A stretch of 64,000 bases of DNA from NCBI GenBank assembly GCA_964636705.1, contig CAZWUJ010000004.1, forward strand, positions 113,662 through 177,661. Reading direction: 5' to 3'. The position numbers and the translations under genes are program-made. Below, piece by piece: positions 25,448 through 34,552 of this stretch; position 1 is the first letter of the stretch; each line of letters begins with the position of its first letter. The DNA is from VXRJ01 sp964636705. GTDB taxonomy: Bacteria > Acidobacteriota > Vicinamibacteria > Vicinamibacterales > UBA8438. The notes beneath the pieces were generated by a model that did no database searches, was not told the origin of the DNA, and saw only the letters and a program-made list of their open reading frames with translations.

Positions 25448-27973
25448 ATGAGTGAAGCAGCCGTGAGTGCGGCGACGGCGCCAATCGCAGCGGCGGAGGG
25501 TTCTCCGCGCCTCAGGCTTGCCGTGCGCGGCTTCCTCGCCGCGGCGCTCCTGCTCACGATCACCATTACCGCCACCTCGACGACCCAGCTCTACAACACC
25601 GCCATCGCCCTGCGGGCGGAGGCGGAAGCGAACGCGGTCAACCTGTCGGAGCTGTTGGCGGCGAGCTTTGCCGAGATCGGGGAGATCTCCCTCGCCAACG
25701 TGGCCCGCACGCTCGATGCGACGCTGGACGGCCAGATGACGGCGCAGGCGCGCCTCGCCGCGAACATGGTGGCCGCCGCCGAGGCGGCCGGGATGTCCCC
25801 GACCGAAGTCATCGGGCTGCTCGACAGCATCGTCGGCGCGACGGTGCTCGACGAGTTCTGGATCACCGACGAGTCGGCTTACTCGTACCTGACCAACGTG
25901 CGGGACGAGGAAGGCGCGCTCGTCCCGTTCGCCTTCGACCCCGATCCGACCGTGCAGCCGCAGGCGTCGAAGTTCTACGTCCTGCTCGCCTCGCCGCTCG
26001 ACGGCACCGACTTCATCACGCAGCCCGCTCAGGTGCGCGAGATCGATCAGCAGGTCTTCAAGTACGTCGGAGTGGGCGGCGTCGACAAGCCGCGGATCGT
26101 GCAGGTAGGCAACGCGCTCAACTTCGGCGAGCAGGAGATCCTGACCAACGTCTACGCCTCGCAGCGGGCCGACGTTTCTGCGGTCATCGAAGGCATCCTG
26201 GGCCAGCAGATGGTCGCCCAGGCCACCATCCTCGACCGCTTCACGTATGCCGCCGAGCTGGCGGGATGGGACCGCGGCGACGTGGAGGAGCGGTTGCGGC
26301 GCATCGTCGACACGACGGTCATCGGCGAGATCCGCGTTACCGACGCCGGGGGCGCCGTCCGGTACTCGAGCCTGCCCGCCGCGCTGGCCGAGGGTCCGCT
26401 GCCGCACGACACCGAGTTGGCCGCCCTGCGTGACGGCACGGAACGGGTCGTCGAGCATCCTGCGGCGCCGCGGGCCGCCGACGACGCCATATTCAAGTAC
26501 GTCACGCTCGCCGGGCGCGACACGCCGCAGTTCGTGCAGGTCGGAATCCCCATCGAGGGAAGCGCCGGCAACCTCCTCTATTCCGTCTACCAGAGCGAGG
26601 CGGACGTGCTGGTTCGCTCGCGCAACCTGGAGGCGCTCTGGGTAGTCAACCTCGACCGCGATATCGCGGCGGCGGCCCCGCGTCCGGGAATGCCGACCGA
26701 CGGCGACATCACCGACGCGCGCGCCGTCTACGGCCGGAACGCGGAAGCGGTCGTGGCGCGGGCGATGGACGAAGGCCGGGTGGTGAGCGAGGCGAGCCTG
26801 TCGCTGCTGTCGCCGGACGAGCGGGGCCTGTGGGTCGCCTCTCCGATCATCAACGCGGGGGGGATTCCGATCGGCGCCCTCGCGGTCGCCGTCAATCTGG
26901 ATGAGATCGTGGAAACCGTGTTCGCCGAGGTGGTGAGCACCACGCTGATCGCCCTGGTGCTTCTGGGCGGCGCCGGCGCCGGAGCGCTCTGGGGGACGCG
27001 CTGGCTGACCCGCCCCATCGAAGTGATCGCCGACGCGGCGCGCGACGTGGAGTCGGGACGGGAGCCCGACCCGGGCGCGATGAGCCACGTGATCCAACGC
27101 CAGGACGAATTAGGGAGCCTGGCGCGTGTCTTCAACGACATGACGGTGCAGGTCTTCATGCGTGAGGAACAGCTCGAGACGCTGGTCTCCGAGCGGACGC
27201 AGGAGCTGCAGAGCAGTAACCAGCAGTTGCGACTCGCGCAGGACGCGATGGAGCAGGACCTCGAGATGGCGAAGGTCGTGCAGCACGCGCTGGTGCGGGA
27301 AGGCAACGTGGAGCTGGCCGACTTCTTCGCCTGCGCCCGCATGACGCCGGCCCAGGCGGTGGGCGGTGACCTCGTCGACATGGTCGAGCTGCCGGGCAGC
27401 CGCTTGTGTCTCATCCTCGGCGACGTCTCCGGCAAGGGGGTGGCGGCGTCCCTCTTCATGGCGGCGGCGCATTCCGCGATCAGGACGGCGTGCTCCATGC
27501 ATGACGACGCCGGGGCCGTCGTCCTGGAGGCCAACGACCGGCTGTGCGCCCAGAACCCGATGGGCTTCTTCGTGACTGGCGTCGTCGCAACGGTCGACCT
27601 GAGGACCAACACCGTCGACTACGTCTGCGCCGGCCACGATTCCCCGGTCGTCGTGGGCAAGGACGGCGAGGCCCGGGTGATAGAGGCGACCGGCGGCCTC
27701 GCGATGGGCGTGATGGACGGCATGGACTACACCAGCCGCCGCATCACTCTGGAGCCGGGCGAAACGCTGTTCCTCTTCACGGATGGCCTGACCGACGCCG
27801 TGAATTTGCAGGGCGAGCTGTACGGTAAGGAACGGCTGGACCGGACGTTCGTCGAAGCGGCCGCCCTTCCTCCCGAGAACCTGATCGACCACGTGTGGCG
27901 GCAGATAGCCGACTTCTCGGCCGGCGCGCCGGTCGTCGACGACATGACCTGCCTGATCCTCAAGCGGCAGTGA
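25448..27973 (+). CDS. SpoIIE/RsbU-type PP2C phosphatase with sensor and HAMP
   Basis: Membrane receptor phosphatase of 841 residues. A first membrane helix (about 27-47) and a second (about 490-515) flank a large extracytoplasmic region with three repeated roughly 130-residue units (GWDRGDVEERLRRIVDTTVIGEIRVTD and a similar AGMSPTEVIGLLDSIVGATVLDEFWITD). A HAMP segment (TRWLTRPIEVIADAARDV) and coiled coil to about 610 follow. The C-terminal PP2C domain has VGGDLVDM, GDVSGKG and FLFTDGLTDA, which place the metal Asp residues. It should dephosphorylate the STAS antagonist encoded downstream. Confidence 0.88.
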   Translation: MSEAAVSAATAPIAAAEGSPRLRLAVRGFLAAALLLTITITATSTTQLYNTAIALRAEAEANAVNLSELLAASFAEIGEISLANVARTLDATLDGQMTAQARLAANMVAAAEAAGMSPTEVIGLLDSIVGATVLDEFWITDESAYSYLTNVRDEEGALVPFAFDPDPTVQPQASKFYVLLASPLDGTDFITQPAQVREIDQQVFKYVGVGGVDKPRIVQVGNALNFGEQEILTNVYASQRADVSAVIEGILGQQMVAQATILDRFTYAAELAGWDRGDVEERLRRIVDTTVIGEIRVTDAGGAVRYSSLPAALAEGPLPHDTELAALRDGTERVVEHPAAPRAADDAIFKYVTLAGRDTPQFVQVGIPIEGSAGNLLYSVYQSEADVLVRSRNLEALWVVNLDRDIAAAAPRPGMPTDGDITDARAVYGRNAEAVVARAMDEGRVVSEASLSLLSPDERGLWVASPIINAGGIPIGALAVAVNLDEIVETVFAEVVSTTLIALVLLGGAGAGALWGTRWLTRPIEVIADAARDVESGREPDPGAMSHVIQRQDELGSLARVFNDMTVQVFMREEQLETLVSERTQELQSSNQQLRLAQDAMEQDLEMAKVVQHALVREGNVELADFFACARMTPAQAVGGDLVDMVELPGSRLCLILGDVSGKGVAASLFMAAAHSAIRTACSMHDDAGAVVLEANDRLCAQNPMGFFVTGVVATVDLRTNTVDYVCAGHDSPVVVGKDGEARVIEATGGLAMGVMDGMDYTSRRITLEPGETLFLFTDGLTDAVNLQGELYGKERLDRTFVEAAALPPENLIDHVWRQIADFSAGAPVVDDMTCLILKRQ

Positions 27974-27992
27974 CTCGTGCTACGATTTCCGA

Positions 27993-28421
27993 ATGGCTGA
28001 CGCGCTGAAGGTCTCGTTGGTACCCCGCGTGACCGAACTGCATGGCCTTTCGCGCATGGTTGAAGAGTTCGGTGACGCCAACGGGTTGCCCGAACCGACC
28101 GTATTCATGATCAATCTGGCCCTCGACGAGTTGGTCACCAACTCCGTCATGCATGGGTTCAGTGGTGTTCGTGACCCTCGCATCGACATCGGCCTGCAGG
28201 TTGAGGGTGATCGCCTGTTGCTTACCGTCGAGGACAACGGAAGGCGGTTCGACCCTACGGCGGATACCAATCCGGATCTGGAGTCGGATCTCGTGAACCG
28301 CCCGATAGGCGGCCTGGGGCTGCACCTGGTCAAGAGCTTCGCGAACCGCATGCACTACGAGTACAGAGATGGCCGCAACTGCCTTGCGCTCGAGCATGAC
28401 CTCGAGCGGAAGGCGGAATAG
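27993..28421 (+). CDS. anti-sigma factor/serine kinase, RsbW-like HATPase
   Basis: Protein of 142 residues of the histidine-kinase-like ATPase fold: N box NLALDELVTNSVMHGF, G1 VEDNGRRFDP and G2 GGLGLHLVKSF. In partner switching, such proteins bind a sigma factor or another target and phosphorylate a STAS protein. Located 19 bases after the phosphatase and before the STAS gene. No sigma factor gene is in view, so the target is unknown. Confidence 0.85.
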   Translation: MADALKVSLVPRVTELHGLSRMVEEFGDANGLPEPTVFMINLALDELVTNSVMHGFSGVRDPRIDIGLQVEGDRLLLTVEDNGRRFDPTADTNPDLESDLVNRPIGGLGLHLVKSFANRMHYEYRDGRNCLALEHDLERKAE

Positions 28422-28468
28422 AGAGAGTTGACGGCGCCGTTGTCGAACGGGCCCATGAGGTTGCAGCA

Positions 28469-28807
28469 ATGAACATTGAGGTGGCGGAAGAGCGGGATGA
28501 CGGAGCCCTGGTGCTGTTGCCCGTGGGACGTCTGGACAGCGCGAACGCTCGTTCGTTCGAGTCCGTTGTCATGGAGCGTATCGGGGCCGGCGAACTGCGC
28601 CTCATCGTCGACTTCAGCCGGTTGACGTTCATCAGCAGCTCGGGCATGCGCGTGCTCCTGATCGCCGCCAAGAAGCTGCAGGCGTCCAGCGGCAAGCTGG
28701 TCCTGTGCGAGATGAAGGATCACATCGAAGAGGTGTTCCGGATCAGCGGTTTCGATCAGATCATCCCGATCAAGTCATCCCGCGCCGACGCCGGCCAGTC
28801 AGTCTGA
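28469..28807 (+). CDS. STAS domain anti-sigma factor antagonist
   Basis: Single STAS domain of 112 residues. The phosphorylatable Ser lies in TFISSSGMRVLL (about residues 52-63), the SpoIIAA/RsbV signature. When dephosphorylated by the upstream phosphatase it should bind the RsbW-like kinase and release that protein's target. Forms a three-gene switch with the two preceding genes; the 47-base gap may hold its own ribosome site. Confidence 0.88.
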   Translation: MNIEVAEERDDGALVLLPVGRLDSANARSFESVVMERIGAGELRLIVDFSRLTFISSSGMRVLLIAAKKLQASSGKLVLCEMKDHIEEVFRISGFDQIIPIKSSRADAGQSV

Positions 28808-28836
28808 CGGCAACCCCGCCGGTTCACCCCTGACGC

Positions 28837-28875
28837 GTCGGCCGGCTAGCGAGTCGGCCGACTAGCGAGTCGGGG
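28837..28875. repeat. 16-bp tandem repeat at a convergent gene end
   Basis: GTCGGCCGGCTAGCGA at 28837-28852 is followed by GTCGGCCGACTAGCGA (28853-28868) and a partial third copy. The repeat includes the stop codon of the alpha-E gene, each copy reproducing that stop in the same sequence context. Likely slippage duplication. Confidence 0.6.
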
Positions 28876-29845
28876 CTCCACCGACGTCGTAACCCACGTA
28901 GGCGGCCATCACGAGGCCGTGGAACTCCAGGTACAGCGTCCGGAGCGCCCGCAGGCGCGCTTCCCGCGCGTCGAGCTCGGGTCCCGCCGGCCAGTCGTGG
29001 GAGAGGACCGAGCTTGCCTGCGTCGCGAGTTGCCGCGCGGCCGCGGTGGGCCCGGGACCGATCGGCAGCGCCTGCAGCTCCGCGCTGGCCATGGCGAGGG
29101 CGTGGCGGAGCGATCGGGCCAGCCGCGGGTCGTTCACGAGCAGGTCGACGACCCGTGCGGGGCGCACCTCGATGCCGTGGCGCCGCCGGTAGGCGTCCAT
29201 CGCCTGACAGACGCGCAGCAGGCTCGACCAGGCGTCGTCGGCCTGCACCTTCTCGCCGGCCTGCAGGCGCCAGACGTCCAGATGCGCGAGAAGGAGAGCG
29301 ATCGTCAGCATCGCCCGCTCCGTATGGCGGCCCAGCTCCAGGAAGCGCCATCCCTGGTCGCGGTACATCGTCGTGGCGGCAAGCCCGTCGAGCGTGTCGA
29401 TGTCGCGCAGCACCTCGGTGTAGAAGTCCTCCGGCGCCGTCTTCCAGATCTGCTCGATGCGCCGGGACTTCAGCCGGAGCCACGCCCGATTGAGCGAGCT
29501 CCAGTACTCGCCGCTGATGCAGTGGCGCATCTGCCGCGCATTCTCGCGCGCCATGGAGAACCCGTTCCAGACCGAGTCGGGGTTCGACCGCTCGAAGGTC
29601 AGATCGTCGGCCAGGGTGAAGGCGTCGGCCAGGGCGAAATCGTCGTCCGTCCCCCCGACGGCGATGCTGGCGCCGGGGGGCACGCGGCCCAGCCCGGCGT
29701 AGATCCGCCGCCACCCGAAATGGATGTCCCGGACGGGACGGTCGACCAGCGTCTGAACCTGCTCCCGCAGCAGGCGGCAGAGGTGGTTCGTTCGCTCCAG
29801 GTAGCGGCCGATCCAGTAGAGCCCTTCGGCGCTGCGTGACAGCAT
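28862..29845 (-). CDS. alpha-E domain-containing protein
   Basis: Helical protein of 327 residues of the alpha-E family, with the opening LSRSAEGLYWIGRYLERTNHLCRLLREQV and later FLELGRHTERAMLTIALL. These proteins occur next to circularly permuted ATP-grasp proteins and are thought to act with them in peptide or amide bond formation. Here it directly follows the ATP-grasp gene (10 bases). No transglutaminase-like partner is adjacent. Confidence 0.85.
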   Translation of the reverse strand: MLSRSAEGLYWIGRYLERTNHLCRLLREQVQTLVDRPVRDIHFGWRRIYAGLGRVPPGASIAVGGTDDDFALADAFTLADDLTFERSNPDSVWNGFSMARENARQMRHCISGEYWSSLNRAWLRLKSRRIEQIWKTAPEDFYTEVLRDIDTLDGLAATTMYRDQGWRFLELGRHTERAMLTIALLLAHLDVWRLQAGEKVQADDAWSSLLRVCQAMDAYRRRHGIEVRPARVVDLLVNDPRLARSLRHALAMASAELQALPIGPGPTAAARQLATQASSVLSHDWPAGPELDAREARLRALRTLYLEFHGLVMAAYVGYDVGGAPTR

Positions 29846-29855
29846 GCAGTCGTTC

Positions 29856-31304
29856 TCAGCGTGCCACGCCGGCCGGGTCCATGACCCAGACGTCCTTGCC
29901 GCCTCCCCCCTGGCTGGAGTTGACGACGATGCCGCCGCGGCGGAGCGCCACCCGGCAGAAGGCGCCGGGGACGATCCGGGTCTCCCGCCCCCGAAGGACG
30001 AACGGCCGCAGGTCGACGTGGCGCGGCTCGATCCGTCCGTCGATCAGACACGGAGCGCGAGAGAGGGCCAGGACCGGCTGCGAGATGAAGTCGGCGGGGT
30101 TCTCGCGGATCGACTTCGCGTAGTCGCTCCGTTCGGCGGGTGACGCGTGAGGGCCGACGAGCATGCCGTATCCGCCCGACTCGCCGACCCGCTTGACGAT
30201 CAGCCGGTCGAGATTGTCGAGCGTGTACTCGAGATCCTCCGGCCGGCGGCACAGCTTGGTCGGAACGCTTCCGAGGATCGGTTCCTCCGACAGGTAGTAG
30301 CGGATCATGTCCGGCACGTAGGCGTAGACGCTCTTGTCGTCGGCCACCCCGGTCCCCGGCGCGTTGGCCAGGGCGACGTTGCCGAGCCGATACGCCTCCA
30401 GGAGGCCGGGCACGCCCAGCAGGGAATCGGGCCGGAAGACGTCCGGGTCGATGAAGTCGTCGTCCACCCGGCGGTAGATGACGTCGACCCGGCGCAACCC
30501 TTCGGTCGTCCGCATGAAGACCTGGCCGCCGCGCACGACGAGATCCCGGCCCTCGACGAGTTCCGCCCCGATCTCGTGGGCCAGGAACAGGTGCTCGTAG
30601 TACGCCGAGTTGTAAATGCCGGGGGTCAGCAGCGCGAGGCAGGGATCGGGTTGGCCGTCCGGGACCAGCTCCAGCAGCGTCTGGCGGAGCAGTTGGCCGT
30701 AGTGCTCGACCTCGCGGACGCGGCAGCGGCGATACAGGCGGCGGAGGTTCGACTTGACCGCCTTGCGGTTCGCGATCATGTAGGAGACGCCTGACGGCAC
30801 GCGCAGGTTGTCCTCCAGCACCACGAATCCGTCGCCGGTGCGGACGATGTCGGTGCCGCAGATGGCGACCCAGGTGTCGCACGGCGGCGTGGCGCCGCGC
30901 ATCTGCGGGCGGTACTGGGGACAGTCATCGACCACATCGGCCGGGATCAGGCCGTCCCGGATGATGCGGCGGCCGCCGTAGACGTCCGCGAGAAAGCGGT
31001 TCAGGGTGAGGACGCGCTGCGCGAGGCCGGTCTCGAGTTGCTGCCACTCGGCCCCCGAGAGGATTCTCGGGAGGCAGTCGATCGGGATGATCCGCTCCTC
31101 GCCCTCCGTGTCGCCGTAGACGGTGAACGTGATGCCTTCCTGCAGGAACGACCGCGACACCCGCTCCTGAACGTCGGTCAGGTCTTCGACCGAGATGCTG
31201 GCGATCTGTTGATGCAGCGCGCGGTGGTGCGCGCGGGGCGCACCACCCGGCTCGAACATCTCGTCGTAGATGCCGGCGTCGAGGTCGTAGGCTTCGAAGT
31301 CCAT
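29856..31304 (-). CDS. circularly permuted type 2 ATP-grasp protein
   Basis: Protein of 482 residues with family features YDEMFEPGGAPRAHH at the N-terminus, LPRILSGAEWQQLETGLAQRVLTLNRFLADVYG, VLEDNLRVPSGVSYMIANRK, VYRRVDDDF and VKRVGESGGYGMLVGPHAS near the C-terminus. ATP-grasp enzymes join a carboxylate to an amine with ATP; the substrate of this group is not known. It sits between TRAP transporter genes and the alpha-E gene on one minus-strand transcript. Confidence 0.9.
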   Translation of the reverse strand: MDFEAYDLDAGIYDEMFEPGGAPRAHHRALHQQIASISVEDLTDVQERVSRSFLQEGITFTVYGDTEGEERIIPIDCLPRILSGAEWQQLETGLAQRVLTLNRFLADVYGGRRIIRDGLIPADVVDDCPQYRPQMRGATPPCDTWVAICGTDIVRTGDGFVVLEDNLRVPSGVSYMIANRKAVKSNLRRLYRRCRVREVEHYGQLLRQTLLELVPDGQPDPCLALLTPGIYNSAYYEHLFLAHEIGAELVEGRDLVVRGGQVFMRTTEGLRRVDVIYRRVDDDFIDPDVFRPDSLLGVPGLLEAYRLGNVALANAPGTGVADDKSVYAYVPDMIRYYLSEEPILGSVPTKLCRRPEDLEYTLDNLDRLIVKRVGESGGYGMLVGPHASPAERSDYAKSIRENPADFISQPVLALSRAPCLIDGRIEPRHVDLRPFVLRGRETRIVPGAFCRVALRRGGIVVNSSQGGGGKDVWVMDPAGVAR

Positions 31305-31325
31305 GGAGACCTCGCCGCGACCATA

Positions 31326-33308
31326 TCACGCGGCCGGACGGTTCAACGCGACGACGGCCCCGAACAGGGCGACGCCGGCCACGTCGAAGATCGGCACGGC
31401 GACGCCGGCGAACGTCGCCGCCGGCCCCGGCGCGAGCAGGAGCGCGGCCGCGGCGAACACCGCGAAACGGAGCGCGAGGCCGAGCGGGGCGCGCAGTTGG
31501 CCGGCGATACCCGCCGCGAAGCAGCCGACGCCGAGCGTGGCGATGGCGACCGGCATCAGCATCTCCAGCCAGCCGGCTGCCTCGCCGGCAGGGGTCAGCA
31601 TCAGCAGTTCCGGCCGGTAGACGAACATGTAGGGAAGGGTGAAGCCGACCAGCGCGAAGCGGAATGCCGCGAATGCGGTCGGCATGATGCGGGTGTCGGC
31701 GATCGACGACGCGGCGTAGGCGGCCAGGGCGACCGGCGGGGTCACCATCGACATCATTCCGAAATAGAAGATGAACAGGTGGGCGGCGAGCGGAATCACG
31801 CCGAGGTCGCCCAGCACCGGGCCGATCAGGGTCGCCATGAGCAGGTAGCAGACGGCTGACGGCAGTCCCATGCCGAGGATGATGGAAGAGATCATGATCA
31901 GCACGAGGGCCAGGAAGAGGCTCTGCTCGGCGAGCGGGATGATGGTCGCGGGCAGGCGGGTGCCGACGCCGGTCAGTGTGACGACGCCGATGATGATGCC
32001 GACGCAGGCCGAGGCGGCCACGAGCGGCACGACGCCGCGCGCCGCGTTCGCGAGGCCGGTCAGCGTGCTGCGCACGTCGAGGCGGGTCGCCGCCTTGACG
32101 CTGCTGACCACGACGATGACGGCGAGCGAGAGGGTGACGGCGCGGAACGCGGTGTAGCCGAGGAGCAGGAAGAGCACGAGGCTTGCCAGCGCGCAACCGA
32201 AGACGACGCCGGCCGCCTGGGATATCGCCGCTTCGCCCCCGGCGCGGTTCTCCGCCTCGCTGCCGCCCGGCGCCGGCCGTCCCGGGCCGCCGCCCGCCGC
32301 GCTCGACATCCGCTTGGCGTGGAGGTGCACGATGAGCAGCAGCGACAGGTAGTACAGGAGGGCGGGTATGAGCGCGGCCCGAATGATCTCCAGGTAGGTC
32401 ACCGGCGGTTCGACGATCTCCAGCATCATGTAGGCGCCGGCCCCCATGACGGGCGGCATGAGCGCCCCGCCCGAGCTCGCCGCCGCCTGCACGCCGGCTG
32501 CCGTGGTCGGCTGGAATCCGGCGCTCCGCATCATCGGGATGGTGAACGTGCCGGTGGTTGCGGTGTTGGCGACGGCGCTGCCCGAGAGCGAGCCCATCAG
32601 TCCGCTGCTCAGGACCGCGACCTTCGCCGGGCCGCCCGAGCTGCGGCCGAAGACCCGCTCCGCGAAATCGACGATGAAGCGCGTGGCGCCGGTCGCCTCG
32701 AGGAACGCGCCGAAGATCACGAACAGGAACACGTACGTGAACATCACGCTCAGCGCCACTCCGAAGACGCCCTGGCTGTGCAGGAACGTCTGCGCGACGA
32801 TGCGCTCCAGGGAGTAGCCGCGATGGGGAAACAGCCAGTCGGGGAACGTCGAGCCGAACAGCGCGTAGAGAATGAACGCCCCCGCGAGCAGGGGCAGCGC
32901 CAGGCCCAGGGCGCGGCGGGCCGCTTCGATCACCAGCAGCAGGCCGACGAGACCCACCGCGGTGTCCAGCGCGGTCTCGAAACCGGCGCGGTTGCCGAGC
33001 GCCTGCCCGTCGATCCACCACGCTTCGAAGAGCGGATCGGTCTGCACGACGATGTAGCCGCAGCAGCCGACGGCGAGCACGGCGAGCGCGACGTCGCTGG
33101 CCCGCGCCGCCGGATGCTGCTTCAGGCTCGCGTGGATCGGGACCTGCAGAAAGCAGAGGGCGAGGCCGGCCAGCGCGAACAGGGCCAGCCGGCTCTGCGG
33201 CGCGAGCAGCGGATAGTTGACCTCGACGAGCGTGAAGGCGCACAGAAAGATGCCCAGGATGCTGCTCGCCAGGAGGCGAGAGTCGCGGGGAGCCTGGGGT
33301 CGAGGCAC
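31326..33308 (-). CDS. TRAP transporter fused permease subunit (TAXI type)
   Basis: Very hydrophobic protein of 660 residues that fuses the small 4-TM (DctQ-like) and large 12-TM (DctM-like) TRAP subunits, the arrangement found with TAXI binding proteins. Visible features are GLMGSLSGSAVANTATTGTFTIPMM near residue 210, AAASSGGALMPPVMGAGAYMM near 235 and GMGLPSAVCYLL near 485. It works with the binding protein encoded 8 bases upstream to import an organic acid-like solute with Na+. Confidence 0.92.
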   Translation of the reverse strand: MPRPQAPRDSRLLASSILGIFLCAFTLVEVNYPLLAPQSRLALFALAGLALCFLQVPIHASLKQHPAARASDVALAVLAVGCCGYIVVQTDPLFEAWWIDGQALGNRAGFETALDTAVGLVGLLLVIEAARRALGLALPLLAGAFILYALFGSTFPDWLFPHRGYSLERIVAQTFLHSQGVFGVALSVMFTYVFLFVIFGAFLEATGATRFIVDFAERVFGRSSGGPAKVAVLSSGLMGSLSGSAVANTATTGTFTIPMMRSAGFQPTTAAGVQAAASSGGALMPPVMGAGAYMMLEIVEPPVTYLEIIRAALIPALLYYLSLLLIVHLHAKRMSSAAGGGPGRPAPGGSEAENRAGGEAAISQAAGVVFGCALASLVLFLLLGYTAFRAVTLSLAVIVVVSSVKAATRLDVRSTLTGLANAARGVVPLVAASACVGIIIGVVTLTGVGTRLPATIIPLAEQSLFLALVLIMISSIILGMGLPSAVCYLLMATLIGPVLGDLGVIPLAAHLFIFYFGMMSMVTPPVALAAYAASSIADTRIMPTAFAAFRFALVGFTLPYMFVYRPELLMLTPAGEAAGWLEMLMPVAIATLGVGCFAAGIAGQLRAPLGLALRFAVFAAAALLLAPGPAATFAGVAVPIFDVAGVALFGAVVALNRPAA

Positions 33309-33316
33309 TGCGCGGC

Positions 33317-34357
33317 CTACTGCGGCCAGATCCCGTTTTCCTGGTAGAAACGAATCGCGCCGGGATGGAATTCCGTTCCGGTGTCGCGAACGACGTTGTT
33401 CGGGTTGATGGCGCGTCCCGCCGCGTGCTTCTCGACGACCAGCTCGCGGTTGTCGTAGAGCAGCTTCGTCACGTTGTAGACGAGCTCGTCGGAGGCGTCG
33501 GCGGACGTGATGAAGTGCATGGACCCGACGTCGAGCCCTTCGAACGCCTCTGTCTGGCCGCGGTAGGTTTCCGGCGGAATCGTGGCGGGATTGAAGAAGA
33601 GGTAGTCGTCGACGAGGCGTTGCTTCTCGTCGTCGCCGAACGGAATGAACGTGATGTCCATCGACGCCGCAGCCTGGGTGATGGACGCGGTCGGCACCGC
33701 TCCGCCCAGGAACGATGCGTCAGCGGAGCCGTCCGTCAGCATGTCGACCGCCGCCTGCTGCGTCGCGTTGAGGGGCGAGAAGTCATCGTAGGTGACGCCG
33801 TGCGCCCCGAGCAGCGGCCGCACGAAGTACTCGAACCCGGCGCCGGCCGGGCCCACCGTCACGCGCCGCCCCCGCAGATCGTCGAGGGTGGAAATACCGG
33901 AGGATGCCTGGGTGACGAAGAGCGCCACGTTCGGGGCGAGCGTCATGACCGACCGGACCGGATACGCACGGTCCCAGCCTTCGCTGCCCCGGACCGCGAA
34001 GTAGGTGATGGCGGCGTTGGAGAGGGCGAAGTCGAGCTCGCCGCTCGCCAGCCGGCGGATGTTCTCCTGCGACCCGCTCGTCGCCTCGGCGGTGACGTTG
34101 TAGCCGAACGACGCCCCGGTCTCGTTCACGACCTCCGCGAGGGCGCTGCCGACCACGAAGAACGCCCCGCCGGCCGGGGCCGAGCCGAGGCTGAGGAACT
34201 GCCGGGACGGCGCGGCCGCGTCGCCGGCGCCGCCTTCGCCGGCGCCTCCGCCGCCGCACGCGGCGAGCGGGACCAGCAGGGCAAGGATCGCTAGGGCAAT
34301 GGGAAATGATCGGCGCACGGACACCAGCCTCCTCCTGAAAGCGTTGGATCGGCTCAT
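33317..34357 (-). CDS. TAXI family TRAP transporter solute-binding lipoprotein
   Basis: Periplasmic binding protein of 346 residues with a lipobox VPLAAC (Cys about 34). Mature features of the TAXI family: FLSLGSAPAGGAFFVVGSALAEVVNE, LDFALSNAAITYFAVRG, LRGRRVTVGPAGAGFEYFVRPLL and the C-terminal HPGAIRFYQENGIW. TAXI members bind glutamate, other carboxylates or unknown ligands. The frame is open 99 bases upstream across hairpin repeats; the ATG at 34357 begins the signal peptide. Confidence 0.9.
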   Translation of the reverse strand: MSRSNAFRRRLVSVRRSFPIALAILALLVPLAACGGGGAGEGGAGDAAAPSRQFLSLGSAPAGGAFFVVGSALAEVVNETGASFGYNVTAEATSGSQENIRRLASGELDFALSNAAITYFAVRGSEGWDRAYPVRSVMTLAPNVALFVTQASSGISTLDDLRGRRVTVGPAGAGFEYFVRPLLGAHGVTYDDFSPLNATQQAAVDMLTDGSADASFLGGAVPTASITQAAASMDITFIPFGDDEKQRLVDDYLFFNPATIPPETYRGQTEAFEGLDVGSMHFITSADASDELVYNVTKLLYDNRELVVEKHAAGRAINPNNVVRDTGTEFHPGAIRFYQENGIWPQ

Positions 34358-34381
34358 GCTACTACGTCTTCGCGCGCCAGC

Positions 34382-34481
34382 GGTGCGCCGGCGACCACGC
34401 CGGCACGGTGCGCCGGCGACCACGCCGGCATGGTGCGCCGGCGACCACGCCGGCATGGTGCGCCGGCGACCACGCCGGCAT
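34382..34481. repeat. 25-bp tandem hairpin repeat, four copies
   Basis: Four head-to-tail 25-base units (34382, 34407, 34432, 34457), each with the palindrome GCCGGCGACCACGCCGGC. Units are identical except for a T/C at the last base. They lie between the TAXI gene start and a second repeat type. Confidence 0.85.
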
Positions 34482-34485
34482 CGGC

Positions 34486-34552
34486 TGTTCCCTTGCCGGC
34501 CTGGAGGCCGGCGGACCCGTGTTCCCTTGCCGGCCTGGAGGCCGGCGGACCC
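34486..34552. repeat. 34-bp direct repeat with the dispersed hairpin core, two copies
   Basis: Two copies (34486-34519, 34520-34552) carrying the palindrome GCCGGCCTGGAGGCCGGC plus GGACC, identical to the core at 23145-23246. The second copy ends exactly at the stop codon of the VOC gene. Probably a mobile REP-like hairpin. Confidence 0.85.

Noticed and set aside
30925..33243. 772-codon minus-strand frame over the TRAP permease
   Set aside because: Shifted-frame shadow; the 660-residue permease has all TRAP features.
34382..34481. CRISPR array
   Set aside because: Four contiguous 25-bp units without spacers.
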